From: an uncultured Eubacteriales bacterium
Lineage (GTDB): Bacteria; Bacillota; Clostridia; Oscillospirales; Acutalibacteraceae
Length of the DNA: 64,000 nucleotides
Direction: 5' to 3'
Assembly (NCBI GenBank): GCA_934546985.1
Contig: CAKTEE010000001.1
Location: 275,045-339,044, forward strand
The notes below the pieces were generated by a model. The model saw only the letters and a list, made by a program, of their open reading frames with translations, was not told where the DNA came from and made no database searches. The translations under genes were made by a program, and so were the position numbers. Of this stretch, positions 59,143 to 64,000 are shown piece after piece. Positions within the stretch are counted from its first letter, which is position 1. Each line of letters begins with the position of its first letter.

Positions 59143-59880
59143 TTATTGCCTGCAGTAACAGCGGATAGCTTCACTGATAAATGCGGCGAGTCCTTCGCGG
59201 CATTTATCAATATTTTCAGTAAAGCGTTTATCCTCAATGTAAAGTTCTCCCAATCCCGCAAGGATTTCATCGGTGCAGTTATAATAATTCTGTGTGATGT
59301 GTTCCTGCCATTGTGCAACAAGCTTTTGTACTTCAAGGGAGGAGGGAGGAAAATCCATATTATCTGCAAATGCCTGAAATATTGCATTTGTTTCAGCGGT
59401 GATTTGTTCCCAGTCTGAAAACTGGCGGTTGTTTGTTTTTGCCGCCGCTTCTGCATAAGCTGCAGTATTTCCCCAGCGTTCCTGTACTTCTGATGCATAT
59501 TTCTCTTTTGCATCTTTTATTTCCTGCATGCTAAACGCATTAAAATTCATTGTTAATTCTCCTTTCAATGTTTGGTCGATCGTGCTGATCAGACAGTCCA
59601 GCCGTTGGCGTTTGAGGAGCAATAATTCCCGTTGCGCCTTCAGTGCTTGTGTTTTGTCAAAGGAGGGATGATCAAGGATTTGTTTAATTTCTTTCAAAGG
59701 AAAATCCAGCTCGCGGAAGAATAGGATTTGTTTCAGCCGCTGGATTGATGTTTCATCATACAGGCGGTAACCGGCGTTGGTAACCCGGCTGGGCGGCAGA
59801 AGCCCAATACTGTCATAGTGATGCAGTGTGCGCACACTGATATCTGCAAGCTTTGCAAGTTCATGAACGGTTTTTTCCAT
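59143..59880 (-). CDS. MerR family regulator with TipAS-type drug-recognition domain
   Basis: 245 residues; ATG at 59880 after GGAGG. N-terminal MerR winged helix (VHELAKLADISVRTLHHYDS, key residues) and coiled coil; the C-terminal half (from about 115: KYASEVQERWG, WEQITAETNAIFQAFADNM) matches TipAS, the antibiotic-binding domain of TipAL/SkgA-like regulators. Its promoter has a 19-bp spacer with a dyad, as expected for autoactivation on ligand binding. A second, broken copy lies next to it. Confidence 0.92.
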   Translation of the reverse strand: MEKTVHELAKLADISVRTLHHYDSIGLLPPSRVTNAGYRLYDETSIQRLKQILFFRELDFPLKEIKQILDHPSFDKTQALKAQRELLLLKRQRLDCLISTIDQTLKGELTMNFNAFSMQEIKDAKEKYASEVQERWGNTAAYAEAAAKTNNRQFSDWEQITAETNAIFQAFADNMDFPPSSLEVQKLVAQWQEHITQNYYNCTDEILAGLGELYIEDKRFTENIDKCREGLAAFISEAIRCYCRQ

Positions 59881-59903
59881 GATTTTTCCTCCTTTGCAGG
59901 TTT

Positions 59904-59934
59904 ATTGTAAACGATAACGTAGCGTCATAGTCAA
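59904..59934 (-). promoter_or_regulatory. merR promoter with 19-bp spacer and dyad operator
   Basis: On the minus strand, -35 TTGACT (59929-59934), 19-bp spacer, -10 TACAAT (59904-59909). Within the spacer ACGCTACGTTATCGT is an imperfect palindrome (ACG-TA...TA-CGT). The 19-bp spacing is the hallmark of MerR-controlled promoters. Confidence 0.8.
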
Positions 59935-60144
59935 GCGAAAATGAAAAAATTTTTATCCAGCAAAAATTAGAACGAGCTATGGAGATTTCAACAGAATTAT
60001 GTCAATGTTGTTTATTGTTATTTGTTTATTTTTGTTGAATGCATTTTAGCAAAATATATGGTACAATAAAAGTGTTGTCCGGCCCATGCCCTTTTATTAG
60101 AGGCTGAACAGAAAATCCACAGAACATAAGCGGAGGTAACAAAA
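59935..60144 (+). other. Intergenic leader of purC
   Basis: No gene. An extended -10 TGGTACAAT (TACAAT 60062-60067) starts the pur transcript. The leader has a stem AATAAAAG/CTTTTATT spanning about 60066-60098. I do not see a purine riboswitch motif or PurR-box pair. Confidence 0.5.
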
Positions 60145-60852
60145 ATGGAAAAAGTTAGTATGCTTTATGAAGGCAAAGCAAAAAAAGTGTTTACAACCGA
60201 TGTCCCTGATGTGTACATTGTTCAGTATAAGGACGACGCGACAGCGTTCAATGGACAGAAAAAGGGCAGTATTGAAGGCAAGGGTGTGGTCAATAACCTG
60301 ATGTCAAACGCTATGATGCGTATGTTGGAGAAAAAAGGTGTTCCTACCCATTTGGTAGAAGAGTTAAGCGACCGTGAAACGGCTGTTAAAAAAGTGGAAA
60401 TTGTTCCTTTGGAAGTGATTATCCGAAATGTTGCCGCTGGCAGTATGTCAAAACGTTTGGGTATTCCTGAAGGTACAGTTTTGCCGCAGGTAGTTTTAGA
60501 GTTCAGCTATAAGAATGATGAATTGGGAGATCCGTTGATTAATAACTACCATGCGCTTGCAATGGAACTTGCAACTAAAGAAGAAATTGCAGAAATTGAG
60601 CGGCTTGCATTTATTGTAAATGAAGAGATGGTTAAATTCTTTAAAGAGGTTAATATTAAATTAATAGACTTTAAGATAGAATTTGGCCGTGATGTAAACG
60701 GAAAAATTATTTTAGCAGATGAGATTTCTCCGGATACCTGCCGCCTTTGGGATGCAGATACAAATGAAAAACTGGATAAAGATCGTTTCAGACGTGATAT
60801 GGGCGGCGTTGAAGATGCATATCAGGAAGTTTTCCATCGTTTGGGCCTGTAA
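60145..60852 (+). CDS. purC: Phosphoribosylaminoimidazole-succinocarboxamide synthase
   Basis: 235 residues. Joins CAIR and aspartate using ATP in step 8 of purine synthesis. SAICAR synthetase signatures: LYEGKAKKVF (start), EIVPLEVIIRNVAAGS, LADEISPDTCRLWD. GGAGGT precedes the ATG. First gene of purC-purF-guaA, with 26 bases to purF. Confidence 0.98.
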   Translation: MEKVSMLYEGKAKKVFTTDVPDVYIVQYKDDATAFNGQKKGSIEGKGVVNNLMSNAMMRMLEKKGVPTHLVEELSDRETAVKKVEIVPLEVIIRNVAAGSMSKRLGIPEGTVLPQVVLEFSYKNDELGDPLINNYHALAMELATKEEIAEIERLAFIVNEEMVKFFKEVNIKLIDFKIEFGRDVNGKIILADEISPDTCRLWDADTNEKLDKDRFRRDMGGVEDAYQEVFHRLGL

Positions 60853-60878
60853 TTTTTAGAGGTGCAAGGAGGCTTTTG

Positions 60879-62297
60879 ATGTTCGATCGTTTTGTTAGTG
60901 ATGACACCCCGCATGAGGAATGCGGGGTTTTTGGAGTTTATGACCTGGATGGTGCAGATTGTGCAGAGCAAGTGTATTATGGATTGTTTGCATTACAGCA
61001 CCGCGGACAGGAAAGCTGCGGTATAGCGGCAAATGACTGCGGTGTAGTTAGTTATTATAAGGATATGGGTTTGGTGCCGGATGTTTTAACCAAACCTGTA
61101 TTAGACACCCTGCACGGAGATATTGCTATTGGGCACGTGCGTTATTCAACCGCAGGCGGTTCTCTGCCAGAAAATGCACAACCTTTGGTGATGCGTTACA
61201 GTAAGGGGACGCTGGCAATTGCACACAACGGTAATCTTGCAAATACTGCGGGGTTACGCAAACAGTTGGAAAAAGACGGTGCAATTTTTCAAACAACAAT
61301 TGATTCGGAATTGATTGCTTATGCCGTTGCAAAAAGCCGTCTGCAGTGCCATAGTGTAGAGAAAGCAGTAGAACTTTCCATGCAGGTTTTGCAGGGTTCT
61401 TATTCCCTTTTAGTTATGAGTCCGAGGAAACTGATAGCGGCACGCGATCCGTGGGGAATTCGTCCTCTGTGCATCGGCAAAGCAGGGAATGCATGGTATT
61501 TTGCGTCAGAATCCTGTGCTTTGGATGCTGTAGGTGCAGAATTTGTTCGGGATGTAAAGCCAGGTGAAATTATCACCATAGATCAAAATGGCTTTCATTC
61601 TAATACAGAAAATTGTCAGGAAAAATGCAGTCATTGCATTTTTGAGTATATTTATTTTGCCAGACCGGATAGTCGTTTGGACGGTGTAAGCGTAGCAAAA
61701 TCAAGGGAAATGGCAGGGCGTATTCTTGCCAGACAAAAGCCGGTGGAAGCCGATGTTGTTGTAGGTGTGCCGGATTCCGGGCTGGATGCGGCAGCCGGTT
61801 ATTCCATGGAGTCGGGAATCCCATGTGTAAAAGGTTTTGTAAAAAATAATTATGTAGGACGGACGTTTATAAAGCCGTCACAAAATCAGCGTGTGGATAG
61901 TGTTAGGATCAAATTGAACCCTTTGCGTGAAAATGTGGAGGGGAAACGGGTAATTATGATTGATGATTCCATTGTTCGAGGAACAACCAGCGCACGTATT
62001 GTAAAATTGTTGAAAGATGCCGGAGCTAAAGAAGTCCATGTGCGTATTAGTTCCCCGCCGTTCCTGTATCCTTGCTATTTTGGTACGGATGTTCCTTCTT
62101 CTGAGGAACTTGCTGCAACAGGGCGTAGCGTGGAAGAGGTAGGTAAACTGATCGGTGCAGACAGTTTGGATTATCTTGATGTAAACAGCCTGAATCAACT
62201 CATTGATTCAAATCATTACTGTCATGGTTGTTTTACCGGCAGTTATCCAATTCGCGTTGAACCGGAGGATGAGGACTGGAGGTTCAAAAAAATATAA
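60879..62297 (+). CDS. purF: Amidophosphoribosyltransferase
   Basis: 472 residues; ATG at 60879 after GGAGG. Makes phosphoribosylamine from PRPP and glutamine, first step of purine synthesis. A 14-residue propeptide precedes the nucleophile Cys15 (EECGVFG). The PRTase site is VIMIDDSIVRGTTS. Cysteines of the 4Fe-4S type enzyme are present (CSHCIFEYIYFARPDS; NHYCHGCFTG), so it is the Bacillus-like iron-sulfur form, oxygen-sensitive. Confidence 0.98.
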   Translation: MFDRFVSDDTPHEECGVFGVYDLDGADCAEQVYYGLFALQHRGQESCGIAANDCGVVSYYKDMGLVPDVLTKPVLDTLHGDIAIGHVRYSTAGGSLPENAQPLVMRYSKGTLAIAHNGNLANTAGLRKQLEKDGAIFQTTIDSELIAYAVAKSRLQCHSVEKAVELSMQVLQGSYSLLVMSPRKLIAARDPWGIRPLCIGKAGNAWYFASESCALDAVGAEFVRDVKPGEIITIDQNGFHSNTENCQEKCSHCIFEYIYFARPDSRLDGVSVAKSREMAGRILARQKPVEADVVVGVPDSGLDAAAGYSMESGIPCVKGFVKNNYVGRTFIKPSQNQRVDSVRIKLNPLRENVEGKRVIMIDDSIVRGTTSARIVKLLKDAGAKEVHVRISSPPFLYPCYFGTDVPSSEELAATGRSVEEVGKLIGADSLDYLDVNSLNQLIDSNHYCHGCFTGSYPIRVEPEDEDWRFKKI

Positions 62298-62335
62298 CAG
62301 TATTCATCCTGCTGGGAATAAGAGAGGTGCATTGC

Positions 62336-63868
62336 ATGAAAAATGAAGCTATTTTAGTGCTGGACTTTGGCGGGCAGTATAATCAGTTAATTGCACGCAG
62401 GGTTCGTGAAAACAATGTGTATTGTGAGGTTAAGAATTATCGTGTCCCTCTGGAGGAGATAAAAGCTGCGGGTTATAAGGGAATTATTTTTACCGGAGGA
62501 CCCAACAGCGTATATGAAGAAAAATCTCCTGCGTATACCAAAGAAATTTTTGATTTAGGTATTCCGATTTTGGGCATCTGCTACGGCGCTCAGTTAATGG
62601 CGTATTTGCTGGGCGGTAAGGTATCTCCGGCGGAAAGCAGAGAATATGGCAACACAGAAGTTACTGTTGATAAAACCAGCCCATTGTTTCAAAATGTGAA
62701 TGATACAACGGTTTGCTGGATGAGCCATACAGATTATATTGCAGAATTGCCGCAGGGTTTCCGTACGTCAGCAACTAGTGTTAATTGTCCTTGTGCCGCA
62801 ATGGAAAACCGGGAAAAAAGGTTTTATGCAGTGCAGTTTCATCCGGAAGTTATGCATAGCGTGGAAGGTGATAAGGTTCTTTCAAATTTCCTTTATCATG
62901 TATGCGGCTGTAAAGGGGACTGGGCAATGTCCTCTTTTGTAGAAGAGAAAATTGCAGAATTGCGTGAACAAATTGGCGATAAGCGTGTTATTTGTGCTTT
63001 ATCAGGCGGTGTGGATTCTTCTGTTGCAGCGGTTATGGTACATAAAGCAGTTGGCAGGCAATTAACCTGTATTTTTGTTGACCATGGTTTGCTGAGGAAG
63101 AATGAAGGCGATGATGTAGAACGTATTTTCCGTGAGCAATTTGATATGGATTTGATCCGTGTGAATTGTCAGGAGCGTTTCCTTACAAAGCTTGCTGGTG
63201 TTTCTGAACCGGAAGCAAAAAGAAAAATTATTGGTGAAGAGTTTATCCGTGTCTTTGAAGAAGAAGCCGGAAAAATCGGAAGCGTTGATTATTTGGTGCA
63301 GGGGACTATTTATCCTGATGTTATTGAAAGTGGTGCAGGTGACGCAGCTACGATCAAAAGCCATCATAATGTTGGCGGATTGCCGGAAATCATGAAGCTT
63401 TCCATCATTGAACCGCTTCGTTTATTGTTTAAAGATGAAGTGCGCAAAGCGGGTTTAGAGATGGGAATTCCTTATCATCTTGTCTGGCGTCAGCCGTTCC
63501 CTGGCCCTGGTCTTGCTGTACGTGTTTTGGGTGAGCTTACGGCGGAAAAACTGGAATTATTGAAAGATGCAGATGCAATTTTCCGTGAAGAGATTGCAAA
63601 TGCCGGTTTAGAAAAAGAGATTAACCAATACTTCGCAGTTTTAACTGGAATCCGCAGTGTGGGGGTCATGGGGGATGGCAGAACTTATGATAATACTATT
63701 GCACTGCGCGCGGTTACTACTTCGGACTTTATGACTGCTGACTTTGCGAAAATTCCTTATGATGTTTTAGCGAAAGTTTCCAGCCGTATTGTAAATGAGG
63801 TCAAAAATGTTAACCGTGTTGTTTACGATGTGACCACTAAGCCCCCGGCCACTATAGAGTGGGAGTGA
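62336..63868 (+). CDS. guaA: GMP synthase (glutamine-hydrolysing)
   Basis: 510 residues; ATG at 62336, after GAGAGGTG. The N-terminal glutaminase has Cys82 (GICYGAQ) and QFHPEV. The ATP pyrophosphatase domain has the PP-loop LSGGVDSSVAA, and the C-terminal dimerisation domain has FPGPGLAVRVLGE and DVTTKPPATIEWE at the end. Converts XMP to GMP. In the same operon as purC and purF. Confidence 0.98.
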   Translation: MKNEAILVLDFGGQYNQLIARRVRENNVYCEVKNYRVPLEEIKAAGYKGIIFTGGPNSVYEEKSPAYTKEIFDLGIPILGICYGAQLMAYLLGGKVSPAESREYGNTEVTVDKTSPLFQNVNDTTVCWMSHTDYIAELPQGFRTSATSVNCPCAAMENREKRFYAVQFHPEVMHSVEGDKVLSNFLYHVCGCKGDWAMSSFVEEKIAELREQIGDKRVICALSGGVDSSVAAVMVHKAVGRQLTCIFVDHGLLRKNEGDDVERIFREQFDMDLIRVNCQERFLTKLAGVSEPEAKRKIIGEEFIRVFEEEAGKIGSVDYLVQGTIYPDVIESGAGDAATIKSHHNVGGLPEIMKLSIIEPLRLLFKDEVRKAGLEMGIPYHLVWRQPFPGPGLAVRVLGELTAEKLELLKDADAIFREEIANAGLEKEINQYFAVLTGIRSVGVMGDGRTYDNTIALRAVTTSDFMTADFAKIPYDVLAKVSSRIVNEVKNVNRVVYDVTTKPPATIEWE

Positions 63869-63969
63869 TTTCAAACTCCTAAAAAAACCCGTAAAATAAG
63901 GCTTTTGTTGTTTGAACACCTTCTGTGGTAACAAAATGGCAACATTATTTGAATTATTGTAAAAGTAAA

Positions 63970-64000
63970 GAGCTATCAGATTTTTTGAAAGTCTGATAGC
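63970..64000 (+). terminator. Terminator-like hairpin at the window end
   Basis: GCTATCAGA and TCTGATAGC are exact complements around an 11-base T-rich loop, about 100 bases past guaA. The window ends at the second arm, so a following T-run cannot be seen. Confidence 0.6.

Noticed and set aside
59935..60144. Purine riboswitch upstream of purC
   Set aside because: The conserved core and loop sequences of the purine riboswitch are not seen; only a simple stem is present.
1..64000. CRISPR arrays, rRNA genes, or prophage
   Set aside because: I saw no regular spaced repeats, no rRNA-like sequence, and no phage structural genes in the window.

Overview
The window looks like a chromosomal segment of a low-to-mid G+C, Gram-positive anaerobe of the class Clostridia, most likely a gut-type Oscillospiraceae/Ruminococcaceae relative (inference). 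The evidence is the S10-spc-alpha order with a KOW-domain gene between map and infA, the zinc-binding (C+) forms of S14, L36 and S4, frequent TTG/GTG starts with strong AGGAGG sites, consensus TTGACA/TATAAT promoters, a CdaR gene ahead of ftsEX, a DivIVA-family gene, and remnants of Tn1549-type conjugative transposon genes. I could not run a database search, so the taxonomic call stays at this level.

Layout. 1-1028: the 3' end of a YhaN/Rad50-like ATPase gene and a convergent small AAA ATPase gene. 1247-16977: the complete S10-spc-alpha ribosomal super-operon (rpsJ to rplQ, with secY, adk, map, a KOW gene, infA and rpoA), transcribed from an extended -10 promoter through a leader that carries a terminator-like hairpin, and closed by a strong terminator. 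17217-25873: single genes, namely nagB, a DUF1836 regulator with a perfect palindrome at its promoter, a zinc-dependent phospholipase C-like protein, a B12/radical SAM protein, a ROK protein with an N-terminal extension, a DUF3592-type membrane protein, a CDP-alcohol phosphatidyltransferase and mecA. 25870-27058: rpe and two tandem 58-residue paralogues. 27463-31619: cdaR-ftsE-ftsX-M23 hydrolase, a divisome-linked cell-wall hydrolysis module. 31944-36137: an orphan fumarase beta subunit, a DivIVA-like protein, a HAD phosphatase and a Na/Pi symporter preceded by Pho-box-like repeats. 36138-40188: a loosely packed accessory region with scattered genes and apparently decayed sequence. 40189-45063: mreB, comF-recD2 plus a small membrane protein, and tRNA-Leu(CAG). 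45399-50856: two secreted GH18 chitinase-like enzymes flanking a DEAD-box RNA helicase. 51132-56674: yaaA-bcp-DUF5131, then a WYL regulator, a zinc ribbon protein, an SplB-like radical SAM protein and a GyrI-like protein. 56641-59880: a rearranged zone. 59881-63868: purC-purF-guaA for purine synthesis.

The most unusual part is 56641-59880. The end of the GyrI-like gene and most of a merR gene were tandemly duplicated. The first copy then received about 1.84 kb of foreign sequence (a broken small mobile-element gene, an internally deleted tnpV, and an intact CPBP membrane protease gene). This insert removed the second arm of a terminator and the 3' half of the duplicated merR. The intact merR has a textbook 19-bp-spacer promoter with a dyad. 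Other observations worth testing are the S10 leader attenuator candidate, the Pho-box promoter of the Na/Pi symporter, the DUF1836 palindrome, the 13-bp tandem repeat at the WYL regulator promoter, and the two tandem 58-residue proteins.

How the genes work together: the super-operon makes ribosomal proteins, RNA polymerase alpha, the Sec channel and early protein maturation. FtsEX with the M23 enzyme, DivIVA and MreB belong to division and shape. The chitinases point to use of chitin or N-acetylglucosamine polymers, and nagB would feed the resulting GlcN-6-P into glycolysis (inference).
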